From contig JBAMDO010000030.1 of the NCBI GenBank assembly GCA_037074765.1, positions 186,001 through 250,000 of the forward strand: 64,000 bases of DNA. Direction: 5' to 3'. The DNA comes from Mansonella perstans. Its lineage: Eukaryota > Nematoda > Chromadorea > Rhabditida > Onchocercidae. Under the pieces are notes generated by a model. The model was not told the DNA's origin. It saw only the letters and a list, made by a program, of their open reading frames with translations, and did not search any database. The position numbers and the translations under genes are program-made. Below, one piece after another: positions 1 to 14,100 of this stretch (position 1 is the first letter of the stretch; each line of letters begins with the position of its first letter).

Positions 1-255
1 GGGACCTCATTGCATAAATCACATAACGATTCCTTTGAAATACAATCAAAGAGATTTTTTTCTGAAGCTTAAACTTGCTCTGTAATTCTGTAGTTTTATC
101 ATTATTGACACCATCGGAAGAGGACTTAACTTGTCACTTGATCCGATCTGATTTGTTACCATTTTGATTACTTTTCATATTATTATAAATGTTAAATTAA
201 AGAGAAAAAATGTAGTTCGCATTCTTTTTTTTTGAAAACTCAAAATTAGAACGAA

Positions 256-561
256 ATGTGTGAGCTTTCATTCTCGGAACTTTCCCGAGATTACAAAGGT
301 TAGAAAATTTATGGAAAAAAACAGTGAGGGTAAGTTATTAGGCGATTTACAATATATTGTCTTAAATTTTGGGGTTATCTGCGAAAAAATTAAGATAAAT
401 AAGAATCGCAATATAGATGAACGTGATGACTACTTAATAATCAAGGTTCAAATGGAAGATATTGGTAAGTAGATGTTGAAAACAATTTTAATCACTTTGA
501 TGCTGAACCCAATTCAAATTCAATGAAATTTACAAAGCAGCAGGACAAATGATAAAGTGAT
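256..561 (+). CDS. Possible terminal exons of an unrecognised upstream gene
   Basis: A frame open to 463 ends at a good donor (GAT ATT G, then GTAAGT). A possible acceptor at 543 would join it to a short exon that stops at 559-561. The peptide is lysine and isoleucine rich and matches no family I know. A second GTAAGT donor near 329 makes the structure ambiguous. The exon phase does not fit the EGF-DOMON gene that starts at 572, so this would be a separate gene. It could also be chance open sequence. Confidence 0.2.
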
Positions 562-571
562 TTTTCAAGTT

Positions 572-3095
572 ATGGCTTGTTTTATTTTTCTAATTTATAT
601 TGAAAATTTTAGACTTTTTTCAGTTCATCAAATTTATTTAAAAAATCAGGTAATTTCAGATTATTGCTCATCCGACGAAGATTGTTTAAACGATGGTAAA
701 TGTGTCAAAGAACTAAACGCTGTAGTAAGAAGGACTTGTTATTGCGCTTTTGGATATTTTGGACAAAACTGTGATCGAAGTTCGTTTACTCATCGCTAAT
801 TAATTGCCAAAAGTCGTTCCACGACGTGCTAACCAAAAGATCGAGCTATGATTGTCGCAATTTGTCGGATACTTTACAGCAATACATTGTATTTACTTAA
901 ACAATGTTTTAATTATAATTATCAGAAAAATGAGGATTTTAATTACTTCTAAATGAACCTTGTGATAGGATAATGGCGAAAAGGAGAAAGTGTGGCTGAC
1001 AAACGACGAGGGAAAAATTTCACATCAACTGATCATTTAATATTTTCAGCATTTGATGCAAAACCTAAAAGCGATAAATGTTTTAATTATAATTATCCGA
1101 AAGATGAAAATGATTATAATAAACACGGTCTTTTTGGAAGTGATTGCTTCAAAAAAACTGCACTGAATGAGGATGATTTTGTTTATTCACGAGTTGTTCG
1201 AGTAAGTTTGATTGGAAGCTACAGATAAAATTTTAATGAGAATTTGAAAAGAATTGAAAGATTTGATGCATTTGTTTGGCTGAACTGAATGAGTAATTCT
1301 TACCTCCACATATTTCATGAATTACAACAATTTAAGGATGAGCTGGAGATAATTTTGGACTACAAAAGTACATCATGGATTTCAATCGGTTGGCGACCCA
1401 GGAAACTTGATCGTTCCTGCAGATTATTTCCTGATTTGGAGAATTCACGATATAAGCGAGATACCTCAGCTACTCAAATGAATGAGACAGAATATAAAAA
1501 TTTGGTTCACGCAAACTCCACTGTGCCAGTGTCGAAGCTGCCGGAAAATAACGGATTGTGTAAGTTTGCTAAGTTATATGTGTAATTCATTTGATGGTTA
1601 TTTACTTAATTTATAGAGTTATGAACTTTCAGAACTTTCAGTGAAATATTTCTGGCAATTAATATTTGTTTATTAGATCTTCCGATAAAGTTAAGATTCT
1701 GATGCTATTCGTTCTAGTAAATTCGGCACTTCTGGCACCTCTTCATCCTATGGATTGCACAGATATTGTAATTGGTTCAGTCCGAGATGGTCGCTCGAGA
1801 ATCAACGACATGTACACCAGAGATCGTTCCACACCACTTTATGATATCTGGTTGACATTTTCATTCGTTATGTGATTTATTAAAAATACAAAGAACTCCT
1901 ATAATTTCTTAAAATCTTTCAAAATTTGAAATATATATTGTCCACTGAAGATGATGGAAATAAATGATAAATCCTTGTAGGCTCGATGGCGAAGAATCAT
2001 TTTCAGCAGCTTATGGTATAGAACGTGATGGTCGAACGATAGTTATGTTCAGAAGACGGGTTGCTGGTAAAAATAAATAATTATGCCAGCTTTTTAACTT
2101 TTTTGAAATAGTATAACACATAGATCCAGCTTAGATAACCGTGGCAAGTTTGGTTTCTACAGTCACATGTCATTGTGATCTGTATAATTTTTTGAAATCT
2201 AACTGAAGGACGATGTGTTGTAAATAATACAAAGAGTTTTATAATCGAAAATGTAGTAGTTTTTTGACCAAAGCCGGAAATAAATCTGTATTTCCGACGA
2301 ACAATTTACTGTTAGAAAGCTCTCGTGCTTATATAAATAAGTTTATGCAAATTTGATTGTTCTTCACAATAATTTGTGAGTAAAGTAATTGTTTTGTAAC
2401 TTAAAAATAGCTATATTTTCATTTATTACCGCAGAGATAGAACCATCGGATCATCCACTTGGACCAGGTGAAATTTTTGTCATCTATGCAAAAGGACAAA
2501 CAATGGAATCTTATTCGCATGTTGTCAAGTCAGCACGTAATCAGGGTCCAATCAGTGATGACAATTTCTATAGGCATGATGAAGTGAAGTATCATGGAAG
2601 TACGTTTGCTTTTTACTCTGCACCATAGAAATTGTATTATTTGCAGTAGATGTCCGGAAAATACATTTTAATTTTGTAGGCAGAAATCGCGGAATACATC
2701 CTATTGAGTTTGTTTCTGTCGATGAACAACCACCCAGTATCCGACCTTCACTTCCATTTTGGCAACCAAATCCATCATCCATAAGTCACCCGTTATTCCA
2801 CCCAGTAGAAGTTTCCAAATATTCGCTACCTATTTCGTTCTCAGAAACAACGACAACTGCAACATTATCGTCTTTTACTGTTGTGGCACGAAGACCATCT
2901 GTAACTAAACCTGAAACAGAAACAACAATCAAAAACAGGTTGTTGATCCAATCTAGACCAACGCCAGAATCTGAATCAGGACCAAAGCAAAATCTTCAGG
3001 AAATCGATTATTTGAACTTTGATAACGGATCGCTAACCTTAAACCGATCGCAACTATTGTACTTTCCTGCGTTTCTCTTTTTGCTTCTTTCATAG
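572..3095 (+). CDS. Secreted or GPI-anchored EGF plus DOMON domain protein
   Basis: Seven exons give about 460 residues: 572-779, 1050-1201, 1337-1559, 1718-1850, 1981-2066, 2435-2599 and 2680-3095. All junction phases agree. Two donors are non-standard (GTTCGT at 780, GTTGAC at 1851). Residues 1-25 look like a signal peptide. Residues 32-67 form an EGF module with six cysteines (YC, EDC, GKC, RTC, YC, NC). About residues 120-320 resemble a DOMON domain, with conserved-looking stretches such as ISIGWRP, LHPMDCTDIVIG, TRDRSTP, GRTIVMFRRR and VIYAKGQ. A Pro/Ser/Thr-rich linker follows. The protein ends in a short hydrophobic run (YFPAFLFLLLS) with no cytosolic tail, as in GPI signals. DOMON domains bind heme or sugar; the ligand here is unknown. 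A possible trans-splice acceptor (GCAGCAG) ends at 543. The weakest exon boundaries are those of exons 3 and 4. Confidence 0.8.
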
Positions 3096-6000
3096 TGTTA
3101 TTTGTAGCAAATATTATTCAGGAAATTTTATTATTGTTTAAGTTACAATACATAAATATTCCCGACCTGTACTTCATGGCTTACTGTTGCATCACAAGGA
3201 ATTAATGAGAGAAAACAGAGAACCAAAGAAGTTGCAATTGCCTTTTTTCTGCAGTTTTACAGTTTTTGAACGATAAGTAAAATATTATAATGTAATAACT
3301 TTCCCATATTTTCAAACATATTTCCAGCAAGCCAGAATTGCTCAATTATTACTTTAGCTTACTCTTTAACTTGGCTATATTATTTCTTCTATTCCACAAC
3401 AGTTATTTTTTACTGCTGTCCTCAACAAGCTGACTGTTTAAAATGAAGATTTAAAAATTTGAGAAAATGTGATAAAATTATTAAGGGCAAAAAATAAAAA
3501 CTGCTGATATGATAAAAAGATTCTAGAGGAATTCATTATTACATAAAATGAAGCAAAATTTGAAGCGATTCTCATCCAGCAAAATTTCCTTCTTTCATTT
3601 TCAGTGATTCCCGATAATTTTTCTTCGTTGTTTCATGACACTTTTAGTTCTGTGCAGTAACTAAGTTTTAAACTTTTTTATGCAAGGCAGAGTGATATTT
3701 TCAGATTTCTCATTCCATATGCTTATGGCAATTTGGGAAATGAAAATCGAATTCAAATTATATTTTAATTAATTTGTCGAAGAATCGAGTCCGTAATTGC
3801 TTTAAAAGGATTGCATTGATTGATTATTAGAAACCGAACTTTTTCTTCCGTCTTTCTCCTAGATTTGATGTATCACTCAGAAAATGCGACAAGGAGTGTG
3901 CCAGTCGTAAATAACCGGCTCCTAAATAACCGGCCATTTCACTATCGATTCCAAATGACATCACCATGCTACCAGCCGTATTTTTCTTTGCTTCAGAACC
4001 TTTCTTCATCAAAGCGGAAGAAGTGCTCGAATCAAAACAGCCTGGCTGTTTTGTCACGCTATTAATTTTTCTCTCGTCTTTTGTTCTTGGTTAGTATAGA
4101 TCGAAATTCAACACATGCGAGGTTCTTTCAAATGCACTTTATCGAATTAACTTGAATGTTTCAAATGTTCTCCTTTCTGATGGATGCTTGCTTCGTCTAA
4201 TTCCGTCATAAAATTTAAAGTTTTGGCTGGTAAAATTAGAAATATTTAATTAGATTCAGAAAAATTAACTCCGTAAAATATGCAAAATTACCCTGGCTAA
4301 GACTATGATGTTAACCAGGCCAGAATTGATTCGATGAAAAGTTTCATCACCCCGATCATGTTTATATAGTGACGTAATAAAATTCGTTCGATTCGTTTTT
4401 CCCAAATCCCCGGGGATAACATTTTTTCACCCAATAGAATGACAGCCTCTGAACACTAATAAAGACTTATTTATCGGTAACATTAAAAAGTTTATTGCAG
4501 AAGCTTTCTTTTGTAATTATTTCGCACCCAATTAATTTCTCAGTCTATCACTCCGATACATGCAGATCTGTTTGCATCTATATTTTCATTTTCAAGCAAA
4601 TAATCACAAAAATTTGTAATTCATGCTTGATTAATTTAATCAACTGATACTTGGAATCGAATTGTTACATGCCACTGAATATATTCAATAAAACATTAAA
4701 TTACAAATGTAATCCATAGTAACCACTTCATCATATATACTGATGGCGAAATGTAAATTTTAAAATCTTTATAATTCACTGATTTTGATATCTTCAAGTC
4801 TATTGCGTATGGTTTCATCCCATTCCTTTATTTGATTTGGTTGAACTAATTTGACAAGAGGGAGATGGTAGTGAGTCGGCATTTATTTGGAAATTATTCT
4901 TTCGCCAGACGAAATTGCATAAAGCAGCTTAACTATTTCAATACTCTTTTATTATTTTTAATTTTGTTTTTATTCCAAAACAAATACGCCAAAGTTTTGC
5001 AATAAAATTCACTGTCACTTAAAATTTGAAAAATTATAAGGTCGGATTTTTTCAAAAGCATATTTGTTTTATAAAAGTACATAACCTGGCTCGCTACAAT
5101 TAGCTTTAAAAAACCGTTGCTTTCAAAGATTGTGCCCATATGGGAAAAATTCAAAGGGAATTCTAAATTCAAAGAGCGTTGCTTAGAGATTTATAGTGGA
5201 CCAATATGATATCATCTGTTATACTATACATAACTTGTCTTTGAAGCAAATTAACTGTTCGATGATCCGATCTGACCTGTGATTTTAGTTTTTGCTAGCT
5301 GTCAAAGTTGTCATTAGAATGTGATAAATTTACGTGGGAAGCATCGTATATTATTCGGCTGCATTTATTTTAACGATTTGCTATATCTTGTTTGATAACT
5401 TTGAAGTTTAATGCTCCTCTAATATTACACCAAATCAGCCAACGAGCGGGGAAAAGAATTTCCTGATGATAGAACCTCAATTAAAGATAGAAGCTCAGTT
5501 GAAGTTCAATCATGAAAAAGCCAGCTGAATCATGATTGCTTGCTTCAGTCTTTTCTTTACATTGAGAAAGAAACAATCAAAACTTTCGAAATAGCATATT
5601 TTTTTGGAAGTGAATAAACATTTGCAACTTTAAATCTCACACAATTTTCTTGCAAAAAAGTGAAAAAGAAATGCTTCTGTGGCATTTTGCAATAAATTTT
5701 GCTATCAATAATTGAAGCAAAAGGACAGAGTAGCGAAAAAAGAACATTTTATCATCGATAGAATAACATTCGTTAAGTAGAACTTTCTATTACCTAATTA
5801 AATCCTCCTGTCCAGTGAAACCATTGCCAGTGGGATTCCTTCTCCTCCATTCTTTGCTTTCAGTAAAACTCAGTTAAAATGTAATGCTTCGTCTATCTTC
5901 CTCCAAATTTCGTTTTTCCAATCAATTCGACTTATTATTGTTGCATTGACAAAAAATTTTTTTCTTTCGCCCTTCCGCAAATCGATTTATAATTTCGTTA

Positions 6001-7612
6001 TCATTTTTAAAAATCGACCTTACACTGTGTCATTTGTATTTGTATTCAGTTATTCTATTCTATATGACGGTTCGTTTCACTGCGTCAAATATGGCAGAAT
6101 ATATTTTGATTGTTTATTTCATGAAATTAAAGAATTACTAATCTGATCAATCAATAAATCATCTTCCATTTGTTCTAAAAGAGGCAAACTAAGCCCGTTT
6201 AATCCGATTTTCTTATCCTATGTAAAATTAAGCTGATCAATGGAAGGTTTGATCAGTCCAGAAGAGAAACCTGATCACAAACAGAGAGATGTTATAAAAT
6301 TAGTCAATATTTAAGATATATTGGGCGTAGCTTACTTTACTAGTTGCTAACAAATAAAGCTCCTAAAATGTTAAAATCGAGTCAAATTCTTTTTTGTAGT
6401 CCCGAAACTCTAAAATCAAATTTTGTCATTTGACTATTTTTGAATTGGAATTCATCCTTCCATTATATCCTTTGCATTCCATTTAATTCATCCTTCCATT
6501 ATATTCTTTGCATTCCATTTCTTGCTAAGAGCGAATCGATTTTGCTGAATTCTATCGTTTTCCTTTTTGCTATTTACCAATAAATAAATAATGAAAAGGA
6601 CTACTCGCTAAAATGCACTTTCATTACACCTCGATAGTTAGTTATCGTCTGAAGACTTTTCGATGGAAAATTTGCTGACAAAGTTTTTTTCATGTATATG
6701 GATTGCCTATGCTAGAAAGAAAGATTATTTTAGGCTACATTCTCTTCTACTTTTATGATTTTTTTCCTGAATTAGATTTAGAGATATCTTTTGATCGATT
6801 TTCCATTCCAGAAATCGAGCTCACTAGCAAGTGATGTCTTCTCGAACTAAAAAATATTTTTAATTCTTTCGTTTTTGGATATTATATTAATATACCAAAT
6901 TTCACCTTGTTATTTATTACAAAAGATTATCAGCCAAAGATTATTAAGTAATTTCAGTAAAATACGATATGATGTTATATAATATGATGTATTATGCATG
7001 TGATAGGGTACAGTGTTTTTCGTCTTCGCTGATAGCAGTTAGAGTAAACAACATGTATCACTCATCCACAAATATATGAACCTAAAATTTTTGTAAGCCT
7101 TTTACCGGATACGACTATCTGTTGTGATTATAACGAAACGAATAATCATTTAAATTAAAATTTTAGATGAATAAGCGGAGATCAGTGAGGCTGAATGCAG
7201 TATATTATCACGTGTTTGTCAATGAAAATAACTAGTTTTTGTCTGATACTCGAATTCTCTGTTTGAGTAATAATTATGAAAAAATATAGAGGATAGTACA
7301 GTAAGCAGTTTAGTGCACCAATGTGCCTCACTCATCTCTGGAGCAATTCAAAGAGATTAAATTTTCCTACCACAAATTACCCGAAAATTAAATATGCCAT
7401 TTTGATTGTCAAATTTATTTCCTATCACTTTTTCATAGAGAATTCTAAGTACTACTTATGCAACAAATTTATCACTTCAAATGAACATTTTTCAAAATTT
7501 CGAAAGTAAATTTCTTCTTCGAGAATACACTGGTTCTGTTTGATACTACTTTTCCTCCTATTTTCAACCAATTTTTGCCATTTTAAAAAATATTTCCTCA
7601 AAAAAGTATTTC
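3096..7612. other. Long stretch without a supported gene
   Basis: I see only short AT-rich open frames without convincing splice sites or family resemblance. The stretch includes a 36-base direct duplication at 6449-6520 and a small inverted repeat near 4292-4320 (CCTGG...CCAGG). It may hold the 5' exons or promoter of the repeat-protein gene. Confidence 0.5.
6449..6520. repeat. 36-base direct repeat, two copies
   Basis: Copies at 6449-6484 and 6485-6520 share AATTCATCCTTCCATTATAT and differ at one or two bases. It is intergenic. Confidence 0.85.
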
Positions 7613-7967
7613 TTGTCAGAATTAAAATTTCCCTCAGATAAATACTTCCCTATTATCTCCCGCAGGTTCTATTTTTCTAATGTCTTATGTTTCAAACAGA
7701 ACAAAGAGTACACCATCTTTTCAAGGATTCGATGTTACACGACGCACAATGTGTTTGTCAAATATGCGTATGTGGGTAAGACTTCAACTATTTAACTTTA
7801 TTATACTCATTTACAAGTAATTATTGTCTCGAAACTTGGATTTTTTTCTTTTTTGAGATGTACTGCTATTAAAACCAATACGTTTAAGCAGGATTTGTTT
7901 CAGGCGACATCGCTGCCCAAACGATCGAAATGCTAGTTCAATTTGCATTGGAAACTCAAATCAAAGT
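7613..7967 (+). CDS. Candidate exon pair, unassigned
   Basis: One exon ends near 7766 (TAT GTG G, then GTAAGA). The next starts after TTTCAG near 7904 and ends at AAA before GTATTT near 7966. The phases agree (G plus GC) and give KYAYVGDIAAQTIEML. The GDIAAQ stretch faintly recalls the GD..AQ motif of Mpv17/PMP22 proteins, but no more of that domain is visible. The next clear exon (8163) does not join in phase, so this pair may belong to the repeat-protein gene, to another gene, or to none. Confidence 0.25.
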
Positions 7968-8162
7968 ATTTTTTATAAAAAGGCAAATCTATGACCTAAA
8001 TTTTTCTTAAATAAATTCGCTAACAAAATGATTTCAAAATAGCTTGTAAAAAATCTTCCATTTACCTTAAACAAATATTGTAATAAGCAACTCTTCCATA
8101 ACTTTTTAAGAATGAATTGTTCAGGAATATGCAATAGCAAATGGTGATAATCAACCAATCAG

Positions 8163-11100
8163 GGTCAGAAGACTCCGAAAATCAGATGATTCCGTTAAGG
8201 ATTGTATCGATTTTGATGATCAATACATAAACAATGTTTGTTTTTTACGTAAATTTACTAAATAAAGGAAAGAAAAGAATTTGCAGCTATTTTTAATTTT
8301 TTATTTTTAGTTGACATTCAAGATTTCAACCAGAATCTATCAAAGAATTTTTGAAATTTTAATTTAATACCATTGTAAAATTAAGATTTGTTTTAGAATG
8401 AAATCAGCAAAAGACAAGAAGCAAAGTTTGCAGCAAGTGAAGATGCAAGTGTGACGCAAGTTCGTAAAGATGGGAAAGAGAAGGCTCCGAATTGGAATGT
8501 TTTGCGACGTCGCAATTATGAATCCTCGGTAGGGTACAATTTTAGTTGAAAAAATCAATCAGTCATATATGTTTGTGCGATAAACCCTTGAAGTTGCCTG
8601 CCATACTTTTTTCAGTCTAAGGGAATGATCTTTGTTCATCCCCTTTCGCTTTCATTTCCAGTTTTGAAATCGTAATCGAAAGTGATGATTTTCAATTTAC
8701 ATTTATTTTATTGCATCGCACTTTGTCGTTAGGCATTCACATCTTCGTTTCTATCGTGCTCGCTTTTTTAAAAAACCTTTCTGAAATTGTTTAGTTCAAA
8801 TTTCGTTTCCGAATGATTTCTAGATTATCTTCGGATGTGACGAGGATTACAATTACGGACAATCAAAGAGAAACAGAGAAAAGGCTGTTGCTTGTAAGGA
8901 ATTAGAAAATTAATAAATGACATAAGACTTTTTCTCCGAATTTCCTTTTTATTCATGAGAAAATTTAAAGATCTTTTGACAGTACGCATTGAGGCATTTA
9001 GCTGTATTAGTTTATAAATGTTTTTAAGATTAAATAATTTGATTGAGTATCACATTGTATTTATAGACCAAAGACCTTTATATCAGCAGTCTGGGGATTA
9101 TGTGAATACGTTTAACGATGGCAATAAACGCACGATTAATGCTATACGACGAAGAGATCGTTCCGCTGAGACACATGAAAATGTCGGCCTAATTTTGCAA
9201 CCTATCGATGTTAGCAACTTTTAAATGCTAAAAGGAAAATTCGAAATTAACGATTTTTAAAGGTTTAAAATAATCAATATGGTCTTCTTAAGATCTATAT
9301 TTCTTATGGTCATGCTCTCATGCTGATATACGATATCCATGAAAATAACAACTCACAGATCGTCGGAGCAATGCTCTTTCATCAATTTGAGCTTTGAGAA
9401 AATCAATACGTTATCAACGAACTTCGATTGTTTCAGAAAAACTCGAACTATTCATTAGGAAGCATATATGATAGTGATTACAAAGCTAGGAGTGTCAATC
9501 GATCCGATTCAAAGCCATTTGTTTCGAATATTTGGAAGGTAAGAAATTACCCTTCTACGATGTCAACAGTGTGAAGTGTGAAGTTCATCCTTGGGAAAAA
9601 TTCCAATTCCGACTTTCAATGTGAAAAAATTGAATTTAATTTATTTGATAATTCTTCACAGGCAATATTTATTGCGGTAAGTTTTCGATTAATTCGCATG
9701 GTTTACAATTAAAATTTGAATATGAAAAGTGTCACATAGTTTTAATGAATACTTTTTACTTATCCTACTATTTTGGAATGCTTCAAATACTTTTCCAGAA
9801 GAAAGGAAAACAGTCAAGAGAAGCATTTACGCTACAAAATTTTGATGAAAAAAAAACTGAACGATATCCATTACGTAAGCTGCAGGATTCTGATGTCATC
9901 CAACGTGACGGAACATTTATTGGAGAATCTCAAACAAAGATTGAATTTACGCCAAAATGTTATGAAATTACTCGGCCACAGACTTCTGATTTATGGAAGG
10001 TACTATTCGATGATTTTGATTACTATTATCAATTGTGTCGCATGTGAATTTAGCACAACGGGATAGCGTAAAGTGAAATCAATAATAATTGTAAAATTTA
10101 TCAAAATCTTCGAGTGTGGCGAGGATTTTGGCGGAAAATAAGGTCAGAAATAGTCTTGGATAACCAATCTTCTCTGAATACCAAAAGATTTGGTGGCTTC
10201 AATTTTAAAAAATTGAGAAATATAAAATGGCAACTGCCTTAAAACGCTTTGACCGAAGCTTTACACATTTTATACTTATATTACTGATCAAGAATTTCAT
10301 TTTACTTCAGCAAATCTATTCCTTTAAATAATTCAGTTTTGTCGTTAAACAACAGTTGATATAACATATTTACTCTGTAGCCAAGGTATTTCCCTCAACT
10401 CTTAGGTCAATTTGAGAATAACCAAGGCCTGTCCTCTTTAGCCGAAATTTGATTAGTTATGTTCTATACAGCCTTTGAATAGTGTAAGGTAACTGCGAAC
10501 AATGGAAAACTCATGCAAGCAGCTTCTTCAGTATTTCATTCCCTCAAAATATTTGACTTCATTCCTTTTCTGTCATTTTTACATTTATATTCAGCAACTT
10601 TCAATTTTCTAGGAGAATCAGTTTTTTATGGCAAAAAAGAATGAAAATATTAATGAATCCTGCTTTGTTTTTCGAACTGTTTCTAAACTGGATGAATTTT
10701 TCACTCTCATCCTCTACATGTACTTCCTAACTGGAATTATCAAGAATCTGCAAAGTTGAAAAATTTGAAAGTTAAAATTTAACAATTTGGTTAAGTAGGA
10801 AAAAAATATTAATTTCAAAAATTATTAGCAATAAATATCAAGACAAGAGAGGTTGAAAAGGTTACTGACATCTGAGTAAGTTTATATTCAGCAACTTTCA
10901 ATTTTCTAGGAGAATCAGTTTTTTATGGCAAAAAAGAATGAAAATATTAATGAATTCTGCTTTGTTTTTCGAACTGTTTCTGAACTGGATGAATTTTTCA
11001 CTCTCATCCTCTAAATCTACTTCCTAACTGGAACTGTCAAGAAAGTTGAAAAATTTCTATCACTTAAAAATCGCACGATTCAGAAGTTTTTCGAAACGGT

Positions 11101-14100
11101 CGAAAATAAAGTGTATTTGACATGCTTCCAACCATACTGGATAATTTTGATTTAAACTAATCTTAAGTTCAAGAAATGTGGAATGTCGGAGAATCACACA
11201 ACCACTAATCAAGATTACAATGAAACAGATGGTGAAAACTCTTCAACGACGATACATCAAGATATTGCTCATCGTACTGGCGATAAAAGAACTGTATCAG
11301 AAAAAAAAGACATTACTGAAAAAAACAACGAGCGCAATGGCGTTAAACGTTTTACTGATTCAGCAGTACGGAAGGTACAAGACTTTAATAAAATTAAATA
11401 CAACCCTTCGATTAAAATATTCAAATACCAGTTATAACTAAAATAAAATCACTTTACATTTTAATCACGGTCATGCAATAATTCAAGAAATTTTGGTTTT
11501 CAACAGCTGCAAAAATATAAATTCCAGAAAAAATAAATCTTTATAACTAAAATCGACGTTATTCCGTATCAAAACCGCAGAATTTGGACGGCTTGCTTCA
11601 TTTCGTTTAAAAAGCAGTATAGAAAGCTTCAGATCACATTATTCGGAAACGATCGGAGTAGTTTCAGAAAGAAGGACAAATGGGTAATGATACTGTTTCC
11701 CATCAAGATTATATCAGTAAGACAGGAGAAAGATATCCGGCATCAAAACCCCTGGATTCCGATATTTTGCACGGTGACGGATCGTTCATATCGGAAACAC
11801 AAAATGCTGTGGAATTTACTGCAAAGAAAGGTGAACGATACGATACGAAACGTCCCGTTGAATCTGATTTATGGAAGGTTTGCTTCATTTCAATTAAAGG
11901 TTAGTAGAGAAAATTTCAGATTACATTGTTCGGAAATGACCGCAGTAGTTTCAGAAAGAAGGACAAATGGGCAATGATACGGTTTCCCATCAAGATTATA
12001 TCAGTAAGACAGGAGAAAGATATCCGGCATCAAAACCGCTGGATTCCGATATTTTGCACGGTGACGGATCGTTCATATCGGAAACACAAAATGCTGTGGA
12101 ATTTACTGCAAAGAAGGGTGAACGATACGATACGAAACGTCCCGTTGAATCTGATTTATGGAAGGTTTGCTTCATTTCATTTAAGGATTAGTAGGAAAAG
12201 TTTCGTTCAAAAACGATCGGAGTAGTTTCAGAAAGAAGGACAAATGGGCAATGATACGGTTTCCCATCAAGATTATATCAGTAAGACAGGAGAAAGATAT
12301 CCGGCATCAAAACCCCTGGATTCCGATATTTTGCACGGTGACGGATCGTTCATATCGGAAACACAAAATGTTGTGGAATTTACTGCAAAGAAAGGTGAAC
12401 GATACGATACGAAACGTCCCGTTGAATCTGATTTATGGAAGGTTTGCTTCATTTCATTTAAGGGTTAGTAGGAAAAGTTTCGTTCAAAAACGATCGGAGT
12501 AGTTTCAGAAAGAAGGACAAATGGGTAATGATACTGTTTCCCATCAAGATTATATCAGTAAGACAGGCGAAAGATATCCGGCATCAAAACCGCGGATTCC
12601 ATATTTTGCACGGTGATGATCGTTCATATCGGAAACACAAAATGCTGTGAATTACTGCAAAGAAGGTGAACGATACGATACGAAACGTCCCGTTGAATGA
12701 TTTATGGAGGTTTGCTTCATTTCAATTAAAGTTAGTAGAGAAAATTTCAGATTACATTGTTCGGAAATGACCGCAGTAGTTCAGAAAGAAGGACAAATGG
12801 GCAATATACGGTTTCCCATCAAGATTATATCAGTAAGACAGGAAAAATATCCGCATCAAAACCCTGGATTCCGATATTTTGCACGGTGAGGATCGTTCAT
12901 ATCGGAAACACAAAATGCTGTGGAATTTACTGGCAAAGAAGGGTGAACGATACGATACGAAACGTCCCGTTGAATCTGATTTATGGAAGGTTTGCTTTCA
13001 TTTCATTAAGGATTAGTAGGAAAAGTTTCGTTCAAAAACGATCGGAGTAGTTTCAGAAAGAAGGACAAATGGGCAATGATACGGTTTCCCATCAAGATTA
13101 TATCAGTAAGACAGGAGAAAGATATCCGGCATCAAAACCGCTGGATTCCGATATTTTGCACGGTGACGGATCGTTCATATCGGAAACACAAAATGCTGTG
13201 GAATTTACTGCAAAGAAGGGTGAACGATACGATACGAAACGTCCCGTTGAATCTGATTTATGGAAGGTTTGCTTCATTTCAATTAAAGATTAGTAGAGAA
13301 AATTTCAGATTACTTGTTCGGAAATGACCGCAGTAGTTTCAGAAAGAAGGACAAATGGGCAATGATACGGTTTCCCATCAAGATTATATCAATAAGACAG
13401 GAGAAAGATATCCGGCATCAAAACCCCTGGATTCCATATTTTGCACGTGACGGATCGTTCATATCGGAAACACAAAATGTTGTGGAATTTACTGCAAAGA
13501 AGGTGAACGATACGATACGAAACGTCCCGTTGAATCTATTTATGGAAGGTTTGCTTCATTTCATTTAAGGATTAGTAGGAAAAGTTTCGTTCAAAAACGA
13601 TCGGAGTAGTTTCAGAAAGAAGGACAAATGGGCAATGATACGGTTTCCCATCAAGATTATATCAGTAAGACAGGAGAAAGATATCCGGCATCAAAACCGC
13701 GGATTCCGATATTTTGCACGGTGATGGATCGTTCATATCGGAAACACAAAATGTGTGTGGAATTTACTGCAAAGAAGGTGAACGATACGATACGAAACGT
13801 CCCGTTGAATCTGATTTATGGAAGGTTTGCTTCATTTCAATTAAAGGTTAGTAGAGAAAATTTCAGTTACATTGTTCGGAAATGACCGCAGTAGTTTCAG
13901 AAAGAAGGACAAATGGGCAATGATACGGTTTCCCATCAAGATTATATCAGTAAGACAGGAGAAAGATATCCGGCATCAAAACCGCTGGATTCCGATATTT
14001 TGCACGGTGACGGATCGTTCATATCGGAAACACAAAATGTTTGGAATTTACTGCAAAGAAGGTGAACGATACGATACGAACGTCCCGTTGAATCTGATTT

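Noticed and set aside
3827..4057. Minus-strand frame of 76 residues
   Set aside because: No homology, splice context or composition that supports coding.
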